A stretch of DNA of 64,000 nt from NCBI RefSeq assembly GCF_001039355.2, contig NW_019774047.1:546531-610530 (forward strand), written 5' to 3'. Source of the DNA: Lingula anatina (lineage: Eukaryota > Brachiopoda > Lingulata > Lingulida > Lingulidae). Both the position numbers and the translations under genes were made by a program. Below are positions 21,502-36,591 of this stretch, piece after piece. Numbering within the stretch: the stretch's first letter is position 1; the number at the start of each line of letters is the position of its first letter. The notes beneath the pieces are model-generated. The model searched no databases, was not told the origin of the DNA, and saw only the letters and a list, made by a program, of their open reading frames with translations.

Positions 21502-21699
21502 CATTCAAAAATATATTTTCCTCTTCATCATTCTTATCTATGAAATGTGATAAAATTTATAGCGTAAATAGGAAAATGTCTAAGCATATAACTCTAACTG
21601 AACATATGAATGATAAGATGTCACGCATGTATATGTGGAATATACATGGGCGTAATAAGATTGAAAAATTAAGACTTACTTTACCTAACCACACAAACA
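21180..21699. other. Sequence between the gap and prominin, no gene seen
   Basis: It begins with a T-run and a segment holding GGGGGTCAGGACCCCC, reminiscent of a transposable-element end. A short (TA)n run follows at about 21477-21501, then AT-rich DNA. Whether any of it is prominin 3' UTR cannot be told because of the n at 21700. Confidence 0.4.
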
Positions 21700-21700
21700 N

Positions 21701-21845
21701 TCCCTTGTATCGATTATCATCATAGCGGTCGCCACCACCACCACCACTGTTATAGGGATATCCCCCTCCTCCTCCTCCTCTCCTGTCATCATATCCTGCA
21801 TTGCTTACGCCATTGCGCTCTTGTTTTCCCCGTCTCCTGCTCATG
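21701..21845 (-). CDS. PROM1-like: Prominin Arg/Gly-rich C-terminal exon, truncated by assembly n
   Basis: Continues from phase 2 as MSRRRGKQERNG, then DDRRGGGGGGYPYN and a second glycine run. The frame is still open at 21701, and the base at 21700 is n, so the last residues and stop are missing. A Gly/Arg tail of this kind is not part of human prominin-1; it may be lineage-specific. Confidence 0.7.
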
Positions 21846-24800
21846 CTGTTGTCATGCAAATCAAAAATACAAAATAGTGGTAGTGAACAAAACCTTCAGG
21901 GTGTGATTAACACGGGGTTTCCAGGAGCTCCTTATGTAGTGAGTGAAGCATTGAGTATATACATATCTTTATAAATTGCGATAAAATAAACTGCAAAAAT
22001 TTCAAGCATGGAATACTGAAATTTAAAATAGTGTAAGAACTCATAAATGTTGTTGTTATAATTTCACCATCCCAGTAGTTATTAATGTATATGTGTTCAA
22101 ATGTTACCAAGTTAACTTAAATGTATAACACAACACTCCAAACCATGTTTAGTATTTCTAAAAACCGTTACCAGTAGGTGTGAAAATGATAAGAAGAAAA
22201 AGTAATGGCCTTCCACTCAAAATTTGAAGTTGACACCAATCGAAAATCACTGACAACTGAGTCAAGTCAGTCACATTAAGTGTTTTTCCAGACTTACTCA
22301 TCTAATGCTATATGGTCCCCAGGAAAAGCCCCTTGATAGTCCTCCTCATAGTTACTGGAATGGCAAGGAAGTCCATGCAGTCAGGTGACAAGAAGAGCGC
22401 AAACCCAAGTGCATACGTGCACATAAGCCGAGGCAATCAAACTTTCGATTAATTTGATCCAATGCTAGCTATTTAAGGGTACTAAGGGTACTGTAAGGGT
22501 TTGTAATCATCCAGATACCAAAATTGAGTTTTTTCCTGCATCTTATAATTCAATAAAACATCTAACTTTGTGCTGATTGTAAACAATAAAAATCCCCTCC
22601 AAAACATGAGAAATTTATTAGCATTTATATTTCTCGTTGGAATGTATAAGCATAGGCACCTCAAAGTGTTTATCATCAATTTAACACCTTTCTATTTTGA
22701 GGTGAGATAGCAGTTGGTATGGGCATAACAGTGTTCATGGGTGCTCAGGTAAAGGAGGAATATGAGATACCGTTTTACCCCCAAATTACAATTATGATGT
22801 CACCCATAAGAGGACATGCATGTAAATTTTAATTAATTTAGTCAATGAACACTGAAGATTTATCTGTTTAACAGTTATTCAAAAGAATGTATGTAAGGCA
22901 GTAAATAAGGAGGTTTTGGCAAATGCTGACAGTACCCTTAAATCAAACGTCATGTACAAGAAAAGCCTTGCTGCACATCTCATTGTTATCATGTAAGTAT
23001 TGTCAAATGGATCTGTCAGCGCCTTTTAAGCAATTGTTTTGTGCATGTGCCATAACTTTTATATAGATGTGCAAAAAAAGTGGACTTCATAAAAATCTGG
23101 ACAAATTTCATTACATTTTTCCCAAGTACTACATGCGTCTGATTCTTATTTTCTGATTTTCAAAAGTATTGATTACCTCGTCTCAATTTCATCAACCTTA
23201 TTAGTGAACTGCACTTCTAAAACCCATTAATCAACAGTAAACAAAACGAAACCACAAAGACCTAACAGTTAATTCAAAGTGATCTTCTACTTGTATCACA
23301 AACATCATTTCCATCAATCTAAGATTTACCTTTGATCAAAATCATCGCGCTTTGGGTCATATTCCTCTGTCTTGCGATACTGACCAGCAAGAAGCATTGC
23401 AAAGATGATGCTTGGAATGAAAAAGAACAGGCACCAGCCTATGCTGTACCAAAAGCCATTCTGAAGGGAAATAATAAAACTTAAGTTATTGCATGGTTTA
23501 TATTGATTAAAATGATTACAACACATGCATTGAAAAAAAACAGCTGACGAAAAAAAGAGTTGTGAAGCATAACTGAAGTTTCAACATTTTTTCCTAGTCT
23601 AGAGATACACTTTAAGCTTCATAATGTACCACTGTTTAACTCTTAATTAACCAGTAACTACAAATGACCAGTAACTACAGACCTGACAGAAGTAAATCAT
23701 TGGAAAGAATAAATAATTGAGTCAACTTCCTTTGTACTTACAAAGGGATAAAGCACTGTCTTGCAAACAGTTCCATGCAGTGTTTCTAAAGAACTGTACA
23801 GTACTCTACATTTCCCTACATTGTTTTTCAACTGAAAAAAGGTTAAATCGAATGTGTTAAATTTTAATTTAATTATTCTTGTTAAAATTGAAAAGTTATT
23901 TTTCAAAGCTGTTAAGCATTATCATGATATTACAAAAATAATATAAAATGTATTCATTCTGTGTAAAAGATTTTTGGAGTTCATTGCATCATTAAGTCCT
24001 CTCAGTCAACACAGACATATGGAGTTGAAATATATGATGTACAATTTCTAAAATGTTAGCAACCAAAACAATGTGTCCCCTGCAAAATATTAGATAGACA
24101 GGCAAATTGTACATCATGTTTAGTCATAAATGGTTGGATGGATGAATGGATGGATATGGATGGAGAGATAGATACTTACTTGATCAACAGAAAAATTGAT
24201 TGCTTTATTCAACACTTCTTTGACAGCATCTGCAGTTTCATTTATAGTCTACATATAAAAAAGTAAACAGGTTGTTTTCTTAAACTGCATTGGCCTTCTT
24301 TAAGTGAATACTATAGAAATTGACATGTAAAGAACAATACCATTCTCAACTGCTTGAAATTAGCTTACGCATTCTCAGGCTGTTAACAGATATTTTCTTT
24401 AAAATTATCAAATGACTGACCTTTATAAATGAAATAAATCACTGTCAAAATTGAAAAAAAAAAGTAGATCTATAAACTGGTTTTGTGTTAAGTTTCTTAT
24501 TTTTGAGCTACTCTCACTTTGGAAATGGGGACTCACAAAGATCACTTTTATCTAGGAAATTATAAATTATAAATTAAGAGTTCTAAAAGTGGTTTACATA
24601 TTATAATTTTCTCAATATTTGGAAAAAAACTTTTGACAGAAGGAAAACTGCAGAAATTCTCATGAAAATTTACCTTTTAGCCTGTAAATAGGTAAAATTC
24701 TATTGTATGTATATCAAATGCCTAAAAAAGCACAGATGTTGACCATATCTACAATTGATTAAAAAAAACAGCAGTATAATTCAAAACAATATACCTTCTT

Positions 24801-27800
24801 AATGATTTCTTTTCCTTTAGTCTTTATTGCGCTTTCTGCTTTACGGGAAAGATTTAATAGGCCATTCACTTGTTCCTAGAAATGAATATGTTGAAATCAA
24901 AATGACTGCAAACTTTGGATTATCAACACAAACACCTTGCTAAACTTAGTTAAAAGTAATAAAAGACATCACTGACGAGGAACACTCCATTAAAATGTAT
25001 TTTGATCATGTACTTGACATAATTATATTTAAGAATATCAAACAATCAACTTGCATCCATTCAAAACCATGTACACTAATGCAATTTCTAGATTTATGTA
25101 TGTAATTTTGTTTGGCATCACTTTCACTATTTGACGTAAAAAGATTTTTTCCCTACAAATTATCTTATTCAAACATTTAAACATACATAAGTGATAGGGT
25201 ATCTTATTATAATGCCATTCCAACACCAAAGAAGAAGTTCACTTAAATCTTGTTTGTTGTATACACACAATTATCTCACAAAAGTTCAAAACCTAAAATA
25301 ATAAAAAGAAAGAAATGCTATTCAAACCTACCTGTAGGTTGGTACTCTCATTTAGTTCATTCAATGAACGTTTCAAGTTTCTCTGTGAAAAACAGTAAAT
25401 GTAATGTTGCCATAATCTAAATCTTTTTAGGCATTTTAAAACATACTTATCACATACACACATCACACTGCTTATATGTATTCAGACATGCATTATGAAA
25501 AGAATAAAATAACAGTGAAACTACTTCATAAACTTCTGCAATGCCCTAAAGACTGTTGCTGAATTGCACTAACACTGGAGTACAAATACATTCTTTCATT
25601 TATCAAAAAGTTACAAATCCACATGTTACATTACTTGTCAGCATCTTTTAAGATTTATAATAAGTATAAATATCACATTATGCATGGTATCATTCTTAAT
25701 CAATTTTTACCCACCACCGTGGAATTCATATTATTAACAGTATTATTCGATATTCTCCTTAGTGTAGCAGCATGGCCTTCCAGTTCCTCTGCAGTCTGAT
25801 TCAAAGTTGTCTGTAAACAGTCAAGCATATTCTGCATTAGTTACAAACTACCACCAATGTTCAATGGATTTAAAATACGAATTATTTACTTGTTACAATT
25901 TTGAAAATCTATCAAAGTGCTAATAAAGGAGATATATGTACATCAAACTATGAACACTGCAGTGGAACAAGATAAACAAGATTACCAGATTCTGCTGAGA
26001 AAGAACAACTGCCAGTGCTGTAAGATTGTCTGCAAAGGCACCAAGGTCTATGGCTGTTAAGGCTTTGTCAGTCTATTCATTCAAAAATACAAATAAAGAT
26101 ACTGTCAGAAGATTTATCATTGCTGAACTCTCAGATCAATCCATTTACAGCAAATAGATTTTAATATATAGAGTACTTGTATAAATAACAACCCTTGACA
26201 TACATTGGGCTCCAAATAAAGTGAAATTGGAAATAAAACTAACTAATGAAATCAAGTGTTATAGTTGACCAAATGTGAAACCAAACCATTTAGACAACTA
26301 AAATTAACCATCCAGTATCATAAATGGATGCTAAAATGTGCATAAAGTTGCTAAACAGATCATTTGCATACATCTCATCATGAGTTATCTTTGCAGGCAT
26401 CCAAATTTATGCTATTTATAGTATATAGACACACACATATACACACTATACAGTGGAAATATCCTGACCGTCTGGACAAATGTAAATCTGAGGCATGGGG
26501 TATGGTTCAACAATAAATATTATAGATCCACTCCTATCTACAGGTTAATTTTTTATAAAAACTAGAAAAGCATTGTTAACAACACATGAATGTGATACAG
26601 AACTTGCATAATAGAGACTAATACTTGGACAGCTAATATAGGATATTTTGTATAAATAACATAAGGTCATAGTGACTAACAACTTTTGTGGCTTCATACA
26701 GAAATGTGTATGGTGCATGCACGACACGTATGCAAGTTTGTGTGTGAGTGTTCTCTTGTTTACACATGTGCATGTACACAATGGGTGTGATATGAAAATG
26801 AATGACGAGCAGATAGAGATACAACTTTACTCTACTTTGCAGCATGGTGATTTGTACTTTACTACTACTTGCTATCTATATCTAACACTGGGCAGAAAAG
26901 GCACAAACATATATAAATAAATTTAGCACCAAATTTCACCATAGCATGCCTTCTAACTTGAGAAATATCACACAAAATAAGTAACTGTGGATAAACTGTC
27001 AGCCATTTGTTACTGATACTATTTTCAAATAACCATACAGCTCATTCACTTTGCATTCTTGAAATACATGCTATTTCCTTACCAAGTAAAACATCTATAA
27101 GATAACAACCAAGAGAAAATATTTACATAGCCAGTTAAACTAAACATTTATAACATCTTATTTATGACAAATTATTATCATTTTATTGCCAGTCAATCTG
27201 TTCTGTTCTTCAACTGATTATAAAATATAGGGAAATTTGTGTTCTATACAGCATATTTGTATGAAAGAAAGAGAAATTTTATCAAGGAAAATTGTAAAAA
27301 TCTTGTGGTTCACATTACTCATAATTCTGAAGGAGAAAAACTAATTTTGAAAAAAAGTACAAGAGAAAAAACATGTCACATACCTGATCGAAAAACTGAG
27401 AGAAAGAGATGTTTGTTATTCCTGCATTGGAAAAGTCATTCATTTGTTGCTCAAGTTCACCACCAATAATTGTAATATTCTGATCAATGGCAGAGGAAAG
27501 GTCAATGCTCTTAAGCTTCTCAATCTGATCATCAATTTGGGCCGTCTGAAAAAAAGATGCTTCAAATTTTCATCCAAACTTAAATTCCATCTTAAACATT
27601 TTCAGAAACACACCATTTAACGTGCTGGACAGTCCATTTGCACTGTTAAACTTAGCAATTTTTAAATGTCTTTAAAAAATCAAAAGCCCCTTAAGACTTA
27701 TTTTTATGCTACAGAACGTTTGGTATTTAAATTTTTGTATAAGTAAACAGACATGGGGAAAACTTCAAAGATACTGAAGGTCCAGAGGACACACATTACA

Positions 27801-30800
27801 AGAAATCTGCAGGTCCTTTCAATTCTGTGTGTTTTATTTCCATTAATCTAAGTTTACATGTAATTTATTCTCATGTATAGTATTTTCATAAAAACCTTGC
27901 CAATCCAGAGGACTTGCGGTATCAAAAATCTTCCACTGGCATTTCAGGTGGTCAGGCAACTTTCCCCATGTCTGTACAGTAAATGAACACAACTGTACTA
28001 TTAGAACTTACCACAGGTGCCAACAGTCCATCAATGGGAACAAATTTGTCTAACTGAAAGGCAGTATACAGGGCCTTATCTTTCTTACAGCCCCTAAAAA
28101 TGATTCGTCATTTCATTATTATAAATACATTTCAAGCTGCTCTCATTCTTATGCAAGTTTTTGCAACAGTTTTAGGAAATCCACATGCCACAATCAAGTA
28201 GTATTTACATCCAATAAAGTGGCTTTCCTAATATTACTTATTTCACATGTATTGCATGATAAGTGTTTTCAAAGCAATACTGATATCAAACTTTATATGA
28301 AGCTGTCACTTAAAAATCAGACATCCAGTAGGAACTGTGGCTTGTATTATGCCCCCACCCACCCGCAAAAAAAAAATAAAATTTAAAAAAAATCAGTCAA
28401 ATAGGCAAACATGCACTCACAAACACAGGTTTAACTTACTTAATTCCATCGCTGACACTTAATTTTACATTGTTGGAAGCCAGGATACCATCTGCAAGCT
28501 ATGAGAAATATCATATAACAAATGTTTAAAAAATTTTCATTATTGGCTATATGATAAGTAGTATGATGTGTTGATCATCTTTTCATTAACTCTGACATCT
28601 AAAACATACAGTTCAAATTCAACTTAAAACAAGTAAAAAACTACATAAGCTATGCAAAATTTTCCATTTTGTCTTACTTTTTTCTTAATTCAACTAAAAT
28701 GCAAAAGAAATAGGTACCTTGTAACCTTCTGCATTAGGATTTGCAGGATCTGTTGGCAAGNTTTTCATTAACTCTGACATCTAAAACATACAGTTCAAAT
28801 TCAACTTAAAACAAGTAAAAAACTACATAAGCTATGCAAAATTTTCCATTTTGTCTTACTTTTTTCTTAATTCAACTAAAATGCAAAAGAAATAGGTACC
28901 TTGTAACCTTCTGCATTAGGATTTGCAGGATCTGTTGGCAAGCACACCCAATTGTGTGATACACTACCAACCAAAAACAGAATCATAGTGATCAACATCA
29001 GCAGACTGCAGAAGATGAAGGTAAAACCAACTCCACTGAAATGATAAATTCATACGAGTGTTTTTAAATTATCAGAATAATTATAGTTGATGACGTTGCA
29101 TCTTTTCAGTTTGTTGAAGTGTATAAAGCAAAGACACACATTCAGTCATCTCAATGTCATGATTCCACAGATGAAGGGCAAATGATACATTTCACAAATT
29201 CATCTAACATTTGTGCTTGGTAAATTTCAAACAAATGCTGCTATTCAAAGTTGTTCAAAGTTCAATGTGACAAGCGGCCATATCCAATAATTTGTAAGTG
29301 AAAAAGCTGCTCTGATAGGCTATCCCATTACTGGAAAACCAAAATAAAATCTGTGTCTCCTAAATTCATTACAATAAAGCATTGAAGTGATTTAAAGGGA
29401 TAAATATATGACTGTGAAAACATCAAGGTCATTAACATTCTTTTTATGATGAACAGCACTGATCTAATAAAAATATAATATCACGTGCGTAAGAATACAT
29501 TAAGTCTAAATCATAGCATCAATTATCCTTGTGAAACAAATCGGGGGAAAAAATTTTGTAGATGGCTTGCATATATATTTCCTCTTTCTAGCAGGTTAAA
29601 CACAAAAAAAATTATTCAACTCACGCCAGCAGCAGGTTTGCTCCTACTCCAGTGTTACACATGTGAGCGTCATCATCAGGTGGTTCACCACATGCTCCAA
29701 ACGCCAGGCCCAGGTAGTTGAACAGGACAATCAAAAGTAGGATACAGCTCAGACCAATCCCAGCATACCATCTGAAATACCCACAGATCAAAAAATGAAA
29801 GGCAGTTATTAGGAAGTTAGAAAACAACTGAAACAAACAAGAGGATCAGAGAGGCGATACCACCTCTGGATATTGTACCACCAGCTGGAGTAAGCGCATT
29901 CGGAAGGAAACCCCCCAAAAAAGGGACACCACCACCAGTCTTGTGCTTGACAAGCTCTATAAAATGTAATAAACAAGAGTTCTCAAAATATGCAAAAAAA
30001 TGTGAAAAAATATAACTATAAAAATGGTCCAATCAAGCTGATTTTCCAATTGACCTGTATTTTCCTAACATTGATCACTCCTGTGATTTTCTAGACAATA
30101 GGCCTATTGGTTTTCCTTGAAATGTGTTATCAGTGTTGCATATATGCTAACAAAAGATAAAACCTATGGGCATCCCTGGGCATATCTCTGCAAGAAAATA
30201 TGCAAAGTTCAGTTCATGGTGAAAAAGTAGGTCAAATGTCAATTTCAAGGTCACAGTATATGACTTCCTATTCAAGTTCAATTGTAACTATGGGCATTCC
30301 TTTGCCAATTTTTGGAGATATAAAGGCCAGAAAACATGCAAAGTACAGTTCATCATAAAAAGGAAGTCAAAGGTCAATTTCAAGGTCACAGTTAGATTAC
30401 CAGTAAATTACTTCCTATTCAAGCTCAACAGTAACTATGGGTGTATCTCTGCTAATTTTGGAGTATTTCACATTTTATTTTCACCACTGAATATTTTGAT
30501 ATAGTGCAAAGCCTAAGCTTTATCGGAAACAAAAAAATGGATGCCACCTCCTGTGTTGCACTTGACAAGTTCTACAAAATACATAAAAAAAGGGCCCAAG
30601 CATTTACGGTTCCAGAATTTGAAAGTTTTTTCAATTTTGGCAACTAATGGCTGTTACTACCGTGAAAATGCACCGATTGACCCCAAACTCACGAAAATGA
30701 AAGATGACCCTAAGGGTAACACCTGCCCATAATATTAAAGGTTAGATCTGTGTAGTTTCTAAAAATCAGCTGAAATAAAAATTAGAAAATTTTGGTCTGT

Positions 30801-33585
30801 TTGACTTTGAAATAAGGTCAAATACAAGGGCATATTTGAAATCTCCACATAAGAGATATCTAGGGAGATATCTAGCATTGAATTTTCAAAATTTTTGACA
30901 AGGGTGCGTTTCAACGCGGGTAACGCCCAGGCCAATGCACCGACTGAGACAAAAAACCAGGGGGTTCAAGTTGAGATTATATGTGACCTAAATCCAAGAG
31001 ATGGGGACACAGGTCCTTGTGGTCTAGGAGGAGAAGTGGTAACAGTGACTTGTATCCCACGTCAGCCAGCGGAGCTGTACGAGACAGGTCGGGACTAAAA
31101 CCATTTGTACCGCCAGTGTACACGCTGGTGGTACTAATTACATATATTTACAAATTTCCTAATTACCAACATTAATTTTACTTATGCAGGCATCTCTCAT
31201 TTTTTAAGAGTCACTTCTCTCATCTTCAAAATCTACATGATAATATAACTTGCAATTTGTAATAAAGAAATCCACACACTACTACTGAAAAGTGCAATCT
31301 TAAAATACTTTTTATGTATTCAAAACTTTCTTCTATGGCATTGCATCTAAAATGCTAATTAACAGTCTATAATGCAGCACAAACCTATATTTCCCATACA
31401 GAGTAATTGCATCAGAGGCACTAGTGATGGAATTTCTGGCATTATTTACTGGACCAGAAAAAGTCTGAAAAAATAACCTTAAGTTTTAGTAAAACTAAAA
31501 TCTTTAGTTAACATCAAGGTACATGTACATTTAAACTGAAGCTGGGCTTAAAGCTCCAAAGCAGTCAGTCAGATTCCTCATACTTGTAATCAACCCTGTG
31601 ATAAACATCACTAATAATGTAGACCCAATTTCTGTTTTTATGAACTGTTAAGAATTCTATATATTTTCAGTGACTAAATGTTCATTCTCCACCTGTAGGT
31701 CAAATTTGGATTAACCATCAAGACTTTAGAAAATAAAGCACCATGTAAAGTTTCTAACCTCACATGTACTTTTCAGTAAAATTTTATACAAATTTGTTAT
31801 TCACAAAAAAAAGTAATTAAAATTGTTCTAGAGGAGATGGGTTAAAAAAGCTGCGTGGGGAGTATCCAACATTGGCTAGGTAAGTTGTTTCAAATATAAA
31901 GATATTGTTCTTTACTGCCTTGCTGTCACCTGAGCTGCTGATTCCATGTTCCTTATTTCAAATGATTACCTTTGTTTGTGCACTCAAATCTACTAAGGTT
32001 GCACCAAGTTTTTCATCTAACTTCTTTAATTCTACCTTCGTGTCTGAAAAAAAAGAAAAGGCAAATCATTCTTTATGTTAGATATCCTTTTATCAAGAAT
32101 ATATCTTCAAACAGATTCAATGTAATTATCATGTTTGCTCTTTTCATCAATGAACACATGTTGAATCATCAGGAGCATGCATCTGTATCAGTTCTGTGTA
32201 AATTTAAATCTACACCCAAAGAAATAAATCACTATATAACATACAGGACAAGAATGAATTATTCTTCTGCTGTTCATTAGTTTTAATGGGTAATTAACAA
32301 TAAGCACTGCAATAAGAGATAAACAATCTAGGTAACACATTATAAGTTGCAAACAAATACATAAGTATCTCACTATTAATTTCATTGTCCAATTGTTCTT
32401 TTGCTTTGACACTGATGTTTTTGTACTCCTGTTCTCCCTAAAATGAAGAATGCAATAGACTACCATCATAGTAAAAGTGCTGTAAAAACCATCTTTTTCA
32501 AGTATAGGGCAACATCAATAGCTCAATAGCAAAGAAGTTAAAGCATCAGTATCATTTTTTTCACATTTTTCATCAAAATGATATATTTCAGCCAAAATGA
32601 GATTTAATAGAAAACCAAAGTTTGAGCTCAGGATCTTTTATTTCAAACAAATTTATATGCTTTTTCATGAGTTCCTTTAACAAGTTAGTCATACCATGTT
32701 GTTATATTTACCTGTTCTACTTTTGCTGATATATTATTATTTTGCACTTTTTCAACTTCTTTAAGAGCATCCGTAATAGTCTTAAGGGCATCAGTTGTAA
32801 GCTGCAAACACAGTTAACAATTAATCAAGGCCATACCATGCATGATTAATTTATTAACTCAGGGATATGATAAGCAATTCAAATGCATGTCAACACCACC
32901 CCTCCCTGAATCCCTGGATTTAATATCACAAATATGTCAATCTCTGCAATCACCCTTTTATTAAAACAAAATGGAAATCTGGTTATAACCGAGCTTTTTC
33001 TTTCTGCATAATTTATTTTACAAAAATGGTTATAATATCAATATCTGTAAACAATGAATTTATATTAAGTCATATATGTTGACAAATGTACATTAATGGC
33101 AGATTTTTTCACTTACAGATGTAAAATTTGCTCCTGTTTGTAAACTATCAAGCTGACTCCCAGTGGCATTACATGCTGCTTCTACAGTACAGGAACTTAG
33201 GGTGTCACTTATGTTTTGTCTCACAGCAGCCAGCTCAGCTTCAAGTTGGATAGTCAGGTTACTTAAAGCCTCTGTATCAGTTTTCACAGTCTCCAGATTA
33301 GCAGCTAAGTTATCCACACCTGATAATAAAGCATCTTGGAATGATTTGTGACCTTTTTTGAACTGGGTGTCATATTACACATTTTTTAAATGACTGATTT
33401 TTTTTTAAGAAAAACAATTTAAAGATTTGAATTTATTATAAAAAAAATTTAAAATAAATTCTGCCTCAATTATTTGAGTCTGGCTATTAGGTGCAAGCCA
33501 GTGTTTAATGATAATACAAAAAAATTAATAACCACATATATAACCAATCAAAACTACTGTTCTAAGATCAGATAAAAAAAGAATG

Positions 33586-33624
<39 letters not shown>

Positions 33625-36545
33625 ATTGAGGTATAACATCAATTTTATCTCCTTCGTTTTACCTATTTTTCTTTTCAAATAAGAGGTGAAAATTGTAACA
33701 ATGACTAAATTTAGCATTTCCAATATTCTCACTTACTTTTTGCCAATTTTTTGGCGTTGTCAATCACTTCAGATGCATTAGTTTCAGTTCCAATTTTGGC
33801 CAGGGCAGTGTCAGCAGCATCTAAGGGAATAAAAACAAGTATCAGTGCAGAACAATTCTCTATACTAGGCTAACATCTGCATAAAAACCTTTTTCTTGGA
33901 GTAGTGGAGTTTTCTCCCTCTTTTTCTTTCTTTTTTATCTTTACTTTGATTAAAATATCATTTGTGGCTAAATAATCACATACCTACTTAAATACAAATA
34001 CGTGCTAGAGTTATCCCAAATTACATTTTGTCTTTGTTTACAAATCTCAAATTTTTATACTGGAATTAAATGTACTTATAGAAATTGGAAAGTTTTTCAA
34101 CAATACCAGGCTTTCATATTGTAACCATGTATAATTTCACTGATATATCAGTGCTTTCAGTAACTATAAATTACCTTCTATTTTTCGAATTACACTACCC
34201 TTTGCACCATTGTAGTTGTCAATTACAGTTTTATTTATTTCCTGAAATACACAAAATATGCCAATAAAATCATAAAGTGACCACAAGACTTAAGAATTTA
34301 GTTTTTATCACTTTATCACTCTGGCCTCAAAATGTGAATAAAAAACAGGCACAGATAAGACTTCAAGCCTAACATCCTTAAGACACAAGGTCAGCCAGAT
34401 TAACAACAAATATTTATCTTCCTTGCTTTAAACAATTCTATATGCTGACCAAATATCAGTGAGGAGGGTTTTTTTCTTTTAATGAAACAGGGGCCAGGAC
34501 ATGAGTAGCAAACAAACAGATTCCAACAACAGAGGCCAGAATACAAAAAGAAGAGCCAGACAGGTGTGTAGACGGATGTCAGGTCAATAGTACCATTCAT
34601 AACTCATCACAACTGCCATGGCCAAGTGCAGACACTCAGATAAAGCAAGAAAAAAAATACACATTAGCAAATGGGACTTCTACCCATCTTCCTACCTACC
34701 GTCAGAGTGTTTGAGAGGTAATCGTCTATTCTGCCAATTTCTTTTGAGATGGAATTGAGAAGTCCTGTGTCATTGTTGTTATGGTTGGTTTGTTCCTGCA
34801 TCAGTTCATTGGTAACAAAGGCACACACCATTCCTCCCCTGTAGTATCAAGGTGGCAAGTAGAGAATGCCATAAAATTGCAGTTTTTCCAATATTTGAAT
34901 GAGTTAATTCTAAACTAATAACAAAATGACCCATCTGATTAACATAAGAAAACGTTAAGTGGATCAGTTGAAAATATTCGCTTGTGGTACAATTCTACCC
35001 TATAACAATTTGAATTTGAATGTTTAAACTATAACTCACAACCAAAGTACAGTGACTGATCATAACTAACAAATGATGAAATTTTATTACTCTTTATACA
35101 AAAAATGTCCACACAAATTTTACTTACAACATGAGTGTGGTTATCACAGCCAGCACAAGCCCAAACACCACTCGGCGACATTTTGCATTCTTTGGTTCCA
35201 TGGGGTCTACTTTTCCACCACATTTCTTGCAACAGCATCGGCAGCAACAAACACAACAACCAACAATAGGCATGATGATCATAAACAGGATACCAACTGC
35301 TATGCAAACTGTATAGGCAATAAACCACTGGACTGTCTGAAATGACAATTAATACAATGACACAAAACGGCAATTAAAAACTGACGAAAACACATTACTT
35401 TTCCTTTAACAAGTACAGATTTGTCAGATATGAGAATATGTTCAGTTGTGCAGAAAATTTTTAAAAATCTTTTAACTTATCATGAGATGGCATCTGTCAA
35501 ATCCAGAAATTATCTTATATATATAAGATACCATTGGTATCACTTCTAATTACAGCATAAGTTCTGCGACAGACAAGTGCAAAATTAAAACATCTGTCTT
35601 GATAGAGAGAAACCCAAATAATTCACAAATCAGTGGTTAAAAAATGAAACAAGGCATTTTTAAACAGAATAAATATTTTAAAAAAATCATGTCCTTTTTT
35701 GGCATTTACAAAATAACCATCCTCATGATGTGTTAGATGAGAAAGTATTGATGCACTTCTTTACAAGAACAACCATCCCTGATACCAAAGGGAGCTATCC
35801 TTAAAATTGGGTTATTAATTTTATTATTCATCAAACTGGTGACAAAAATAAAAAACACATTCTTACCTGACCCCATTCTGTACTTAACCTTAACATAAAG
35901 GCTGAACTTTGTAATGTTGCAAAGTAGTCTGTCTGATTGTCTCTTTTCACAACTTCCAAGCCTGAAATTTTATATAATGAACAAATTTAAGAGACTAACA
36001 AATTCTGTCTTATTTTACTGAACCATACTGCACCATTCTGATGATATCATATCAGTTATTTGACAAAGTTCCCTTTAGTGATTGATAAAATAGAAAGCTG
36101 ACTAAACAAAATTATATCATATAATTATAAGAAAAAAGCACATAAATTTCCAGCTAGAAATTTAGATCTGAGTCAAAATCTATACATGTATCTATACCTA
36201 ATAGATCACACAAATATCTTAAGCCATATTACAGAAAGTGACATAAGCAGTTTTCATGACTGTCTTGGCAGAATACACCTTTCACATAGCACAGCATTGT
36301 GCTGTGTAATGACTGATATACATTAGGTTTTTGAAGTTGCATGCAGCCATGACAGACTTGCATGATGCCGGTACAGTGTGTAATATATATGTATATATAT
36401 TATATGTCTTCTCATTACTGCCTCTTGAGAGGCAATCAATACTCTTCTATCATGCAGGTAGATGATTTGACTAGACTATGAGAAGCTAAAAATACTTCTG
36501 ATGGCTACTGTCAGAGACATTAAACCATTTTACTCCTTCACTGAC

Positions 36546-36591
<46 letters not shown>

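Noticed and set aside
28718-28760. Second copy of a prominin exon end
   Set aside because: Part of the 181-bp identical overlap at the n; using it would break the frame.
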